From Myotis daubentonii (lineage: Eukaryota > Chordata > Mammalia > Chiroptera > Vespertilionidae), in contig NC_081840.1 in NCBI RefSeq assembly GCF_963259705.1, forward strand, positions 1,565,956 to 1,629,955: DNA of 64,000 nucleotides, given 5' to 3'. The number at the start of each line of letters is the position of its first letter. Within the stretch, counting starts at the first letter, position 1. A program made the translations under genes and the position numbers. Under the pieces are notes generated by a model. The model did not search any database, was not told the DNA's origin, and worked only from the letters and a program-made list of their open reading frames with translations. Positions 22,104-32,629 of the stretch are shown here, piece after piece.

Positions 22104-23019
22104 CTAGAGGCCCGGTGCACAAATATTTGTGCACTGGGGGGGGGGGGGGGGTTGTCCCTCAGCCCAACCTGTGCCCTCTCGCAGTCTGGGACCCCTCGGG
22201 AGATAACGACCTGCTGGCTTAGGCCTGCTCCCGGGTGGCAGAGGGGCAGGCCCAATCCCCAGGTGCAGCCCCTGGTCGGGCTCAGAGCAGGGCAGATTGG
22301 GGAGTTGGGGCGCCGCCCCCTGTCCTGCATAGAGCAGGGCGGATTGGGAGGTTGCGATGCCACCCTCAGTCACGCTCATGGTAGGGCTAATTGGGGGGTC
22401 GGGGCACTGCCCCCTGTCACACTCAAGGCATGGTCGATGGGGAGGTTGCAGCGCCACCCCCTGTCATCCTCAGAGCAGGGCCCATCAGGTTGGTTGGGGC
22501 TCCATACCCTGTCACACACAGAGCAGGGCCCATCAGGGGGTTGGGGAGCTCCCCCCTGTCACTCACAGAGTAGGGCCGATAGGGGAGTTGGGGCACCGCC
22601 CCCTGTCACACAAAGAGCAGGGCGGATCAGGGGGTTGGGGCACCGCCACTCTCACACTCAGGGCAGGGCCGATGGGGAGGTTATGGCTCTACCCCGTCAC
22701 ACACAGAGCAGGGCCAATCAGGGGGTTGGGGCGCCGCACCCTGTCACACACAGAGCCGCAGGGCGATCAGGGGGTTGGGGAGCTCACCCCTATCAGGCAC
22801 AGAGCAGGGCTGATCAGGGGGTTGGGGCGCCTTCCCCTGTCGCGAACAGAGCAGGGCGGATAGGGAGGTTGTGGCCCCGGCTCCCTGTCACACACAGAGC
22901 CGCAGGGCGATCAGGGGGTTTGGGCGCTGCCCCCTGTCACACTGATCCCGGTGCCGGGAGGCCTCGCGGCTCCGCTGATCCCGGTGCTGGGAGGCATATT
23001 ACCCTTTTACTATATAGGA
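22104..23019 (-). mobile_element. Helitron unit B, copy 3 (minus)
   Basis: CTAGAGGCCCGGTGCACA, hairpin gtgcacaaatatttgtgcac, an 18-G run, gataacgacctgctggctta, the minisatellite, and 5' end actatatagga. Confidence 0.93.
22270..22960. repeat. ~47-bp GC-rich minisatellite, copy 3
   Basis: About 14 units in the same orientation as copy 2, fewer than copies 1 and 2, so unit number differs between copies. Confidence 0.92.
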
Positions 23020-23665
23020 TAGAGGCCTGGTGCACGGGTTGGGGCCGGCTGGTTTGCCCTGAAGGGTGTCCTGGATCAGGGTGGGGGTCCCCACTGGGGT
23101 GCCTGGCCAGCCTGGGTGAGGGGATGATGGCTGTTTGCAGCTGGTCACACACCCTTCAGGGTGGGGGTCCCCACTGGGGTGCCTGGCCAGTCTGGGTGAG
23201 GGGCTGATCACTGTTTTCAGGCTGGTGGGTGACTGAAGCTCCCAACCGCTCCTTTTTTTCTTTTTTCTTTATTCTGGGCCAGCTTTAGCTTTGAGGCTTG
23301 GCTCCAGCTCTTAGGCCTCCGCTCCTGAAAGCAGGTTTCTGGCCTTTGTTTCCCTTCTATATTTGAAACAATGTTGCGATTCCGCTGGCTGAAGCCTGGT
23401 GGACTAAAGCAGGTTTCTGGGGTTTTGTTTAGCTTCTATATTTGTAACATAGTTGCTTAGCGTTGCAGCTCAGAGGCCTGCAGCTGCAGGCGGGGAACGT
23501 TGGAGTCCTTCGTCACTGAAGCAATCAAGCCTCATGTTCGCTTTAAGCTGCTTGGCTGCCGGCCGCCATCTTGGCTGGCAGTTAATTTGCATATCGCCCT
23601 GATTAGCCAATGGGAAGGGTAGCGGTCCTACGCTAATTACCATGTTTCTCTTTTATTAGATAGTA
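23020..23665 (-). mobile_element. Helitron unit A, copy 3 (minus)
   Basis: tagaggcctggtgcacgggt after B3's 5' end (same CTA|TCC joint), then the same internal order as copies 1 and 2, ending tattagatagta followed by T. Confidence 0.93.
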
Positions 23666-23780
23666 TGGTGTCAGGTGGGTACTAGACTTATTGGGGTGAT
23701 CACTTTGTAAATTATATAAAGGTTGTATATATAATAGTGTACGTCAACCGTAGTTGAAAATTATTTAAAATTTTCATTTG
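23666..23780 (+). mobile_element. L1 3' UTR, right part
   Basis: tggtgtcaggtgggtactag, acttattggggtgatcactt, and gtgtacgtcaaccgtagttg continue the L1 3' end broken at 21904, with A and T at the two cut edges. Confidence 0.88.
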
Positions 23781-23994
23781 GGCCGAACTGGTTTGGCTCA
23801 GTGGATAGAGCGTCGGCCTGCAGACTCAAGCGTCCCAGGTTTGATTCCGGTCAAGGGCATGTACCTTGATTGCAGGCACATCCCCAGTGGGGGGTGTGCA
23901 GGAGCAGCTGATCAATCTCTCTCATTGATGTTTCTAACTCTCTGTCTCTCTCCCTTCTTCTCTGTAAAAAATCAATAAAATATATTTTTTTTAA
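23781..23994 (+). mobile_element. VES SINE, plus
   Basis: gccgaactggtttggctcag head, aatcaataaaatatatttt tail. Duplication ttttcatttgg on both sides. Confidence 0.95.
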
Positions 23995-24088
23995 GTTTTC
24001 ATTTGGATTGCAAATTAAAATAAAAAAGTCTGACAACACCAAGGTGTAGCGATACTGTGGGGGAACTGGAACTCCCATGCAGTCATAT

Positions 24089-24103
24089 ATATATGATTGA
24101 TAT

Positions 24104-24154
<51 letters not shown>

Positions 24155-24155
24155 T
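24089..24155. repeat. (GATA)n microsatellite
   Basis: About 13 GATA units (24107-24152) flanked by imperfect ATAT/GATATA. Confidence 0.97.
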
Positions 24156-24500
24156 AGATATATTAAAGGCCTTTAGAGTAAAGGTTGATATAAATTTTTA
24201 AAGCCTGAGAGAAAAATATCACCTCCAAATAAATGACAAACCACCAGCAATAGAAGCCAGAGATAGTGGAATACTATCTTTATCGACTGAGAGGAAATCT
24301 TAGCATGTACCCTGCAAAATGTGCAGAAACATGGGCAAAATGGGACATTTCACATGGACACTTATGGGGACTTTACGTGCACTAAAGAACATGCTCAGGA
24401 AAAACATCCTAAAAGGAAGGTTGATACTCAAAAAGAAAAAGGAAAGTAAGTAAACAAGATTTCGTAAGCACTACCTATAAAAAATAAAATCACGTCCAGT
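24156..24500. other. unassigned intronic DNA
   Basis: Nothing recognised; A-rich. Confidence 0.4.
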
Positions 24501-24719
24501 CAGGCTAGTGGGGCGCAGTGGTTGGGTGTTGACCTATGAACCAGGAGGTCACGATTTGAATCCCAGGCAGGGCACATGCCCAGGTTGTGGCTCGATCCTC
24601 AGTGTGGTGCGTGCAGGAGGCAGCCAATCAATAATTCTCTTCCATCATTGATGTTTCTATCTCTTTCTCTCCCTTTCCCTTCCTCCCTGAAATCAATAAA
24701 AATATTTATTTTTTTAAAA
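24501..24719 (+). mobile_element. VES SINE, plus (cctatgaaccaggag subfamily)
   Basis: caggctagtggggcgcagtg, gacctatgaaccaggaggtc, tail gaaatcaataaaaatat. Duplication cacgtccagt / cacatgtccagt. Confidence 0.92.
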
Positions 24720-24924
24720 ACACATGTCCAGTTTAAGGAGTTTTTAAAAAGAACAAAACTAAAATTCTGGACAATAACTAACAACATGTAGCTCTGGGTA
24801 GTAGGATCATAGCTGAACTGTTCTAAAGCTGAAAGATGAACTTTAGATGTGAACTTGAGTGGGTGGGGTGAGGAGACCTGACAAACACTGTGGTGTCAGC
24901 CTACACTGACCGTGGCTGCCCCAC

Positions 24925-25376
24925 GGCAACAGCACCTCCCTGGAGGGTGATGAGAAGGGCATCACTGCACTCTGAGGTCTCCCTCCTCAAACCCTCAGTC
25001 TAATAATCAGAAAGCATCAGGTCCCAACTGAGGAACATTTTACAAAAGCCCTGACTCATACTCCTCAAAACCGCTGAGTCATCAAAAAACAAGGGAGGTT
25101 GTAAGGAACTGTCACAGCCAAGAGTTGCCTGATGAGACATGACAGCCACATGTAATGTGAATCGTGGATGGGATCCTGGGACAGAAAAAGGACATCAAGG
25201 AAACACTAAGGAAATCTGAATAAAGTATGGTTCCAGGTAATAACACTGAACCAATATTGGCTCATCAACTAACAAATGTACCATACTAATGTAAGACATT
25301 AATCACAGGGGAACACGATGTGGGTTGTACGGGAATTCTCTGTACTATCTTTGCAACTTCTGTAAGTCTAAAACTA
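24925..25376 (+). mobile_element. ancient LINE-like 3' end, host of HeliBat
   Basis: Widespread mammalian 3'-end text: gaggaacattttacaaaagc, actcctcaaaaccgctgagt, gatgggatcctgggacagaa, ctctgtactatctttgcaac, ending aagtctaaaacta; it resumes at 26791 with ttttaaaataaaaagttta. I recognise the sequence but am unsure of the family name. Confidence 0.6.
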
Positions 25377-26790
25377 TCCAATATAATAAAAGCCTAATAT
25401 GCAAATTGTCCCCTTGACCCGGAGTTCGACCGCTTGCTATGAGTGCACTAACCATCAGGGGACAGCATGGAACATGGCGGACGTCAGCGACGCGGCGCTG
25501 GCAGCGGGTGGCAGTGGAGGCACTGATGGCCCCGATGGGCCCTGAAGAGAGCAGGACTGTGGCGGGATGATGGAGCAGGTGAGTGGGCGGCACCATGCCA
25601 AGGCAGGTGCGAGTGGGGCCTGATCGCCCTGCTAACTGCCCTGCACACAGCAACCAGGGGCAGCAGGGCTGCCGCCCAGCTCCCAGGCACTGAGGGAGCA
25701 GGCCAGGAGCCCAATCGCCCCGCAGACGGTGACCAACATCCATTACAGAGAAGTGGGAAATAGCAATATTAAAATACTAGGGGCCCAGTGCATGAATTCC
25801 TGCACCTTGAAAGGAACTGTGGGCCGTGAGGCTGCGGTGGGCACAGAGGCGGGTCTCAGCCCATCCTCTGCGCCCCCACCCGGCCCCTCCCGCCGCAGCC
25901 CCTGGTCCTGTCTGCCAGCAGCCCTGCTCCTGCTACCGCTGCTCCCACGCCCTGAGGGTGCCGACCCAGAGTGATTGGGGCCAACGCCATCAGCGGCTGG
26001 GAGTGGCTGATCATCCCTCAGGAGCAGGGGAGGTGGAGAAGCCCTCAGGGGTGATTGGGGCCGGCAGCCGCCGCTCGCACCCACTGATGGCGCCAAGTGA
26101 TGGGGACTGGCGCCAGGCACTGGCAGTGAATATGAGCAGCAGCTCTAGTACCGGCTGCGGGTACAAGCAGGGCCAGCGCCAGCAGTGGGTGCGAGTGGCG
26201 GCTCCAGAGCCGGCAGCAGGTGCAAGTGGGGCCATCGCCGGCAGTGGGTGCAAGAGGCAGCTGCCGACCCTGATCAACCCTCAGGAGCAGGGGGAGGTGG
26301 AGAAGCCCTGAGGGGTGATGGGGTCGGCAGCCGCTGCTCGCACCTGCTGAGAGCGTCAAGCAACCGGGGCTGGTGCCAGGCTCCGGAAGCAGGTGCGAGT
26401 GGCAGCTCTGGCGCCGGCAGCAGGTGCGAGCGCCTGGTGGGACCGCAATGTACGGGAGCAAACAATTTGCAGTAACCACCAGAGGCTCACCCCGATGACA
26501 GTGACTGGCACCCCACCTTGGTCTGGCGCCCTTGCTCACATGTGCTATCATCCTGCCGCGGCCAACGCCCGCCATGTTCTGCGCTCTGCCACCTGCTGTT
26601 GATGCCCACCATGTTCTGCATTCGTCCCCTGGTGGTCAGCACACATCATAGCGACCAGTTGCTTGGTTGTTCAGTTGTTCTGCTGTTCAGTCTATTTGCA
26701 TATTAGAGCCTTAAATACTAGTATATAGAGATAGATTTCTTCCAATTATTTTCCTTTAAATGTGCACGAATATGTGCACCAGGCCACTAG
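25377..26790 (+). mobile_element. HeliBat Helitron, split by another HeliBat
   Basis: 5' end TCCAATATAATAAAAGCC after A at 25376. The 3' end is tgcacgaatatgtgcacc...CTAG at 26787-26790 before T. Removing it rejoins the old LINE's end exactly where its consensus continues. The inner element occupies 25777-26734. Confidence 0.85.
25777..26734 (-). mobile_element. HeliBat Helitron, nested, minus
   Basis: CTAGGGGCCCAGTGCATGAA, hairpin tgcatgaattcctgca at left; degraded 5' end near actagtatatagaga at right. Flanked by A and T. Interior holds imperfect 30-odd-bp repeats (ggcagcaggtgcgagtgg, gcggctccagagccg). Confidence 0.85.
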
Positions 26791-26811
26791 TTTTAAAATA
26801 AAAAGTTTACT

Positions 26812-27033
26812 GCCAAAACCGGTTTGGCTCAGTGGATAGAGCGTCGGCCTGCGGACTGAAGGGTCCCAGGTTCGATTCCGGTCAGGGGCATGTGCCTGGG
26901 TTGCGGGCATATCCCCGGTGGGAGATGTGCAGGAGGCAGCTGATCGATGTTTCTCTCTCATCGATGTTTCTAACTCTCTATCTCTCTCCCTTTCTCTCTG
27001 TAAAAAAATCAATAAAATATATTTAAAAAAATA
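26812..27033 (+). mobile_element. VES SINE, plus
   Basis: ccaaaaccggtttggctcag to aatcaataaaatatattt. Duplication aataaaaagtttact on both sides. Confidence 0.96.
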
Positions 27034-27047
27034 AAAATAAAAAGTTT

Positions 27048-27310
27048 ACTTTGACTCCAAGGCCCTACACAATCTGACCAGGCTACCGGTCTATCCCATG
27101 TCCCATTCTCAGGATGCTCCTATCCCCACATGGTAATTCCACATTTTTTTTCTCACATCTTTCCCCTTACACCTCTTTCTCACTGCAATATCCCTTCCTA
27201 TCTTTTCCCACCAGCCAACTCCTACTGATTTTTCAGGACAGCCCAAAGAGCGCCATCTTTGGAAATTATGCTCTGACTCTCACAGTCCAGGTTACAATGC
27301 ACCCTCCTCA
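27048..27310 (+). mobile_element. LINE2 (L2) 3' fragment
   Basis: gactccaaggccctacacaa, tctgaccaggct, and later cctactgatttttcaggaca follow L2 3' order at low identity. Confidence 0.6.
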
Positions 27311-27426
27311 GTACCACTGAGGACCACCCTCTCTCACAGCTTAGATGCATCATTAATGGTTTGCACAGAGACACCTGCTGTTGTGGAAAGAACAATGCCA
27401 TTGTAAGGAAGACTCAGTACTGGCAG

Positions 27427-27778
27427 TACTGGAGTCCCCCTTATTCACGGGGACTCGTTCCAAGACCCCTAGTGGATGCCTGAAACTGCGCAAGGTACCG
27501 AAACCTCTATATACTGTTTTTTCCTATACTTACATACCTATGACAAACATTTCAATATTTTAATTACATCCATGTTAATTCTGAGTTTGCAGAGGTAACC
27601 TAACCAACTACCATTATATTTTAGTACTAAGGGATATACATTTCAATAAAGTGATTGAAATGCAAAAAAAAAGTTTAATTTGTAAATTAGGGGCAGTAAG
27701 AAATTGACAAGAATAACTAATAATAAAATAGAACAATTGTAGCAATACACTGTCATAAAAAGTTACATGAATGTGTAC

Positions 27779-27824
<46 letters not shown>

Positions 27825-28078
27825 CCGCTCTCTGATAATCAATCTGGTCACTGAGGCGGCGATTAAGTGACTAACCAGCTGGGAGCATATATAGCGTGGA
27901 TACGGGGGACACAGGTGTGATTCACGTCCCGGGCAGGACAGCGCAGGACAGAGCGGGATTCATCACACTACTCAGAATGGCATGCAATTTAAAACGTATT
28001 CATTGTTGATTTCTGGTATTTTTTCATTTAATATTTTTGGACCACAGTGAACCTGTGGATAAGGGGGAATCTACCGTA
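27427..28078 (+). mobile_element. MER2-like Tigger DNA transposon
   Basis: ctggagtcccccttattcac, ccaagacccctagtggatgc, cctgaaactgcgcaaggtac; later agtttaatttgtaaattagg, and the inverted end acctgtggataagggggaat. Matches the non-autonomous Tigger/MER2 pattern; no transposase ORF. Confidence 0.85.
27781..27819. repeat. (TG)n microsatellite
   Basis: About 19 uninterrupted TG units inside the MER2-like element. Confidence 0.97.
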
Positions 28079-28119
28079 ATTATTATTAGTGGCTTTGGGA
28101 TCAGTAAGATCTCATTGTA

Positions 28120-28490
28120 ATACACAAAATAACCCTGTGAGATAAGATGTTCTACTTTGTTGCCGAAACCGGTTTGGCTCAGTGGATGGAGCGTCGGCCT
28201 GCGGACTGAAGGGTCCCAGGTTCGATTCCGGTCAGGGGCATGTACCTGGGTTGCGGGCACATCCCCAGTGGGAGATGTGCAGCAGGCAGCTGATCGATGT
28301 TTCTCTCTCATCAATGTTTCTAACTCTCTATCTCTCTCCCTTTCTCTCTGTAAAAAATCAATAAAATATATTTAAAAAAAAAAAAAAAAAGATGTTCTAC
28401 TTTGTTTACAAGAGGGGTGAAGTGACTTGTGCTAGAGCCCAGCATTGCCTGGGATCTGAGTCCACCTCTCAGACTACACCCAGGCGAGTC
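28120..28490 (-). mobile_element. MIR SINE, minus, split by VES
   Basis: ataaccctgtgagataagat before the VES and acaagaggggtgaagtgact, tgtgctagagcccagcattg after it follow the reversed MIR order. Confidence 0.6.
28162..28390 (+). mobile_element. VES SINE, plus
   Basis: gccgaaaccggtttggctca to a 19-A tail. Duplication gatgttctactttgtt on both sides; little diverged from the copy at 26812, hence fairly young. Confidence 0.97.
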
Positions 28491-28539
28491 TGAACCCCTC
28501 TCAGTCACTCTGTCACTGAGTGACGATGAACTCAGCTTC

Positions 28540-28665
28540 ATCAACCCCTGTTGGAAAATGGGGGGATAGCGCCTGCCTTGTGCACCCAGGTCTCTGTGAG
28601 GATTACAAACGGCACATATTACGTGCCTGGTACATACTTAATAACCATGATAACAGCAATCATTC
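28540..28665 (+). mobile_element. MIR SINE fragment
   Basis: tgttggaaaatggggggata, ctgtgaggattacaaacggc, acgtgcctggtacatactta follow the 3' half of MIR. Confidence 0.65.
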
Positions 28666-28762
28666 TCTTCTGTCTCCCTTGCTAGGCTGAGCTTCTTGAG
28701 ACCTCTGTATCTTTACTGTCAGGCACATTATAGGTGCTTCATAAAAGCTGAATAAATTTGTA

Positions 28763-28959
28763 TAAAATATATTTTTATTGATTTTAAGAAAGAGAGAGAG
28801 ATAGAAACATCAATGATGAGAATCATTGATCTGCTGCCTCCTGCACACCCCACCCTGGGGATCAAGCCCACAAACCGGGCATGTGCCCTGAACAGAAATC
28901 AATCCGTGACCTCCTGGTTCATAGGTCGCCGATCAAACACTGAGCCATGCTGGCCGGAC
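28763..28959 (-). mobile_element. VES SINE, minus (cctatgaaccaggag subfamily)
   Basis: tatttttattgattttaaga, catcaatgatgagaatcatt, tgacctcctggttcataggt, gagccatgctggccgg. Duplication aaagctgaataaatttgtat (one mismatch). Confidence 0.95.
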
Positions 28960-30329
28960 AAAGCTGAATAAATTAGTATGCACAAAGTAACAAGTCAGGT
29001 GCCCAATTAATAGAAAGTTCTAGAAAGGGAGCAGCATACTGTCCTATTCCCTTTCTTTCACTGCAATTGTCCAGACGGACAAGCGTGAGAAACAAATAGG
29101 TTGGACAACTCCTGCAACTCTGCCCTCTAGAGCGCAGCCCTCCCCTCACTGCCTGCCCCCTGCCCTCTGCGGCATGAACTACCTGCAGGCGGCCACTTCA
29201 AACACGCATGCTCACTCTAGTCCACGCGGACAGCCCTGGGCGAAGCTCCCTGAGAACGGGCTGCATCCCTGTCCAGTCACCTAAGTCCAGCCAGGCCTGA
29301 TCTGCGTGCTTTCCTAATTCTCCGAGAAGGAATCAGATCCTGACCTAACCCGATACTACCAAGCGAGCTCTGTCTACACTGGAAACGGGAGTTGTGCGCT
29401 CAGGTTCCTCCAACAGAAAACACCTTCTTTTCTCTCATTCTCCCTCACCTACAGGTGTCTGGGATCAGAATAAGTCGTCTCTAGAGAAATACTTTCCTTC
29501 CATGTTACTGTCTAACCAGCTCATCATTTAGCACCAATGGAGCATCCCCATGGGCAATCCTTAGAGTAAAACAAGGAGGGGCAAGACCCTCCAGAGGCCA
29601 ATCGATTTCATGGCGGATGCTTCACATCCTGGGTCCCTCTATTCTTCTCAACACTGTTCTACCAGGACTGTCACCAAAGCACAGTGATGAGACGGGCAAA
29701 CCACACAGGCAGACCTCAGAGACACTGGGCTCAGGTCCCAGGCCGTCCCTACAGAGCTGATGTCACCAGCAAGGGAGCCACAGGAGCGCCGTGGCTCCCC
29801 AGTGCTACAAGTTATGTCTATACTGTACTGAAGTCATTAAGTGTGCAGCAGCGTGATGCTGAAACAACATACACACCGGAATTAAACTTTCCGGCTCAGA
29901 CATGCTAAGCAACCTCTCAGCCTGCAGCAAGGCGTAAACTGTTTTCTGGTGGAGAGTCACAGCATCAAGGTGTAAAAATCGCAGTCTGCGAAGCGCAATG
30001 AAGCGACGTCTGCCTATATGGGTTTTCACCACCACGGCTCTGAGAAGAGCCCCTCAGCCACAGGCGGACAGCGGAGAGGCGCCACCCCCACAAGGGTGCA
30101 CATTCTCCATGGCCCAGGGGAGACTCCAATGGCTCAATGGCCAGCTGAGAGCAGCACTTTAACACACCCCAGGTTACGAGAGTCTCCTCCTAAGAGGTGA
30201 GCTAGAAAAAAGAGAACACGGACTTCTTCCCACAGTCTGGCAGAGCAAGATGTTAGAAAGGGCGCAGAAAAGGAGCCACCGAACACGCGGACAGTGCCCA
30301 GCGTGCTGTCAGTGAGCTGAGGCTTTCCG
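28960..30329. other. unassigned intronic DNA
   Basis: No repeat or exon recognised. Small ORFs on both strands at 29684-30355 show nothing I know. Confidence 0.45.
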
Positions 30330-30528
30330 GAAGGCAGTTTGGCAATGTTTACCAACGCCGCTAGCGATGTACCCTAACACAAATAATCAGGGAGCTTTGC
30401 AAAGACTCACCTACAAAGTTGCTCATCAAGTGCTGCTGAAATGGCCATGAACAGCGGACAGTTCAAATGTCCGACAGGAGACATTTAAAACGTTTGGTGC
30501 GACTCTACAGCGGGCACTGCACGCACTG
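30330..30528 (+). mobile_element. old LINE fragment, doubtful
   Basis: aaggcagtttggcaatgttt, gcgatgtaccctaacacaaa suggest an L1ME-type 3' piece; weak. Confidence 0.4.
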
Positions 30529-30760
30529 CCCTGGCGGGGGCTCAGCTGCCTGGAGTGCTGTCCCAGAAAGGTTGCAGGTTTGATTCCCAGTCAGGGCACA
30601 ACTAGGCTGTGAGTGCGATCCCTGGTCAGGGCGAGTAAGGGAGGCAATCACTTGGTATTTCTCACATCACTGTTTCTCCCCCCAACCCCCCACCTTATGG
30701 CTCTAAAATCAATAAAAGCATATCCTTGAGTGAAAATTTAACAAAAAAGAAAAGAAAGAA
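30529..30760 (+). mobile_element. old VES-like SINE, plus
   Basis: ctggcgggggctcagctgcc, ggtttgattcccagtcaggg, atcaataaaagcatatcctt. Diverged from young VES; the tail is A-rich to about 30760. Confidence 0.8.
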
Positions 30761-31636
30761 GCTACGCACACATACAAAGAAGCTGTGCAAGTCCTTCCAA
30801 TGATGTGGGAAGCAATGTGTGGGTCACATGCAGCGAAGTCAGCTCCCAGCCCCGCGTGGGTCCTGAGGTCATGCCTATGGCTTCTTACGGAGTCAATCTA
30901 TTGTATGTTTGGTCCTCCAAACACATAAAGTGAAACAGAGGAGATCACAGAGGAGCACTGCGACTACAGGATCGCCCAATGTCACGACTCACGTCCAGTG
31001 AAAAGGATCCCGATACATGTGCCCACCGCTCGCGCACTAAATCCTGGTTCCTGAGCCACACACCCCCCCCCACCCCCCACCCCCCCTCCGCCTGCGGCCG
31101 CATCCCTCTTCTCCTGTGCTCCCTCTAACAAGCACCCACCGCCCTGGGCTTTTCCCAAAGCTTAACACGTAATCCATGATTGTGCTGGTGACTAAATTCT
31201 TCTGCATGAGGAACTATTTCTTCCCTCTGATGTCTATGAGGTGAGAGGATGCTGAGATATAAAGCCATTGGCATGGTTTGATGAAAGACGAATAAATGAA
31301 TATTCATTCTTACGGTGGAATAAAAAATAGCACAAAGGATCGGATTTTTAAAATTATTACTGATTTTTCCATAACGAATCCAGATTTGTGAGACTTTTAT
31401 TAGATTCCTACCTCCACAATCTCGCTTACCAAGTGCTTTTCTCTTCTGAAAAAGTTTGGACACTCCTGGTCCCACACAGTCTAAAAAAGCCCTGCTAGCA
31501 GTCTGATCATTTCTCACTGTGACGACACCCTGAGGGACCCAGAGCAATGGAAAAGAACTTTGTCCCCAAGTTCCAGAGAGCACAGATTCAGATTAAGAAT
31601 GAGCCTTTCCATTGTGGTTTAAAATACAAGATAGGA
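30761..31636. other. unassigned intronic DNA with C-rich run
   Basis: Nothing recognised apart from a C-rich simple tract at 31063-31090. Confidence 0.45.
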
Positions 31637-31849
31637 CAGTGGTCAGCAAACTGCGGCTCGCGAGCCACATGCGGCTCTTTGGCCCCTTGAGTGTGGCTGT
31701 TCCACAAAATACCGACTTCTGTGCATGGGCCACGAAGTTTCAATCGCACTGTATGTGCGCGCCCGCACATGGTATTTTGTGGAAGAGCCACACACTCAAG
31801 GGGCCAAAGAGCCGCATGTGGCTCGCAAACCGCAGTTTGCCAACCACTG
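31637..31849. mobile_element. nhAT fold-back MITE
   Basis: Long imperfect palindrome: cagtggtcagcaaactgcgg at left, ccgcagtttgccaaccactg at right, with gagccacatgcggctctttg and its complement just inside. Flanks agatagga / aactagga are a decayed 8-bp hAT duplication. Confidence 0.92.
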
Positions 31850-31860
31850 AACTAGGAGAT

Positions 31861-32032
31861 CAACCGAAGGACTTGTATGCATGCATATAAGCATAACCAA
31901 TGGACACAAGACACTGGGGGGTAGGAGAGGCCGGGGGAAGGTCAAGGGGGAAAAAAAAGGAGACATATGTAATACTCTTTGTAATACTTTAAGCAGTAAA
32001 ACAAAATTTAAAAAATAAAATAAATAAAATAC
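31861..32032 (+). mobile_element. L1 3' end, 5'-truncated insertion
   Basis: ggacttgtatgcatgcatat, aagcataaccaatggacaca, gtaatactttaagcagtaaa, A-rich tail. Bracketed by gaactaggagat at 31849 and again near 32033. The same 3' end type is at 53057-53452. Confidence 0.88.
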
Positions 32033-32039
32033 GAACTAG

Positions 32040-32629
32040 GAGATTCCTCTCTTCTTGCTATACGATGGCATGCAAACAATTAATAATAGACTTTTGGGGG
32101 TGCCATTTAATTCCTGCAGGCAATGATCTTCCGTCATACTTGAGCCTGAAGCTGCAGCCGTTACTATTCTATTTCAAATAGTAAGATCGACACAAAAATA
32201 AACTTCATGCCCAGAAGAGCTGGCAATATCACATGCACAGTTTTACTGACTGCTTTATTTTAATAACAAATCTGAACCAATTTATAAGACTACAATTTAT
32301 ACAACTCCTATCAGATTAAGGAAACAACCATCTTTAATATTATACTTGAGGACGAAAATCCTCATACAGCCTCTCATTAGCATACTGTCCTGATAATATC
32401 ACACTTTAACAATGGCGGAAAGCCAAAGGCTATCACCTTCTTAATACTAATCACAAAAGAGGCACAGCTCTTTTTTTCTTAATTTAAAACAGACTGAAAA
32501 GCTAATTTTATAATACAAGATATAAAAAGGAACTTCTTTTTACCCAACGAGTAACCTATGCAAAAGTATCTGTGCAAATTCTCCTGTCTGTTAAGTAAAT
32601 CACTTACAAATCACAATAAATATCATATG
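32040..32629. other. unassigned intronic DNA
   Basis: A/T-rich; no element recognised. Confidence 0.4.

Noticed and set aside
21514..22134. 206-codon minus ORF
   Set aside because: Runs through a Helitron end, L1 3' UTR and a VES SINE; a mosaic of mobile elements.
22152..23207. 351-codon plus-strand ORF with repeated HTQSRA/GVGAPP-like peptides
   Set aside because: It lies in the ~47-bp minisatellite of Helitron unit B and the adjoining unit A. The unit length is not a multiple of three and the unit has few stops, so all frames look open. The peptide is an artefact.
24041..24080. Possible upstream RCOR1 exon (gatactgtggg resembles reversed ...GPQYQ)
   Set aside because: Only a few bases fit; flanking sequence does not encode VGPQYQAVVPDFD and no splice sites are present.
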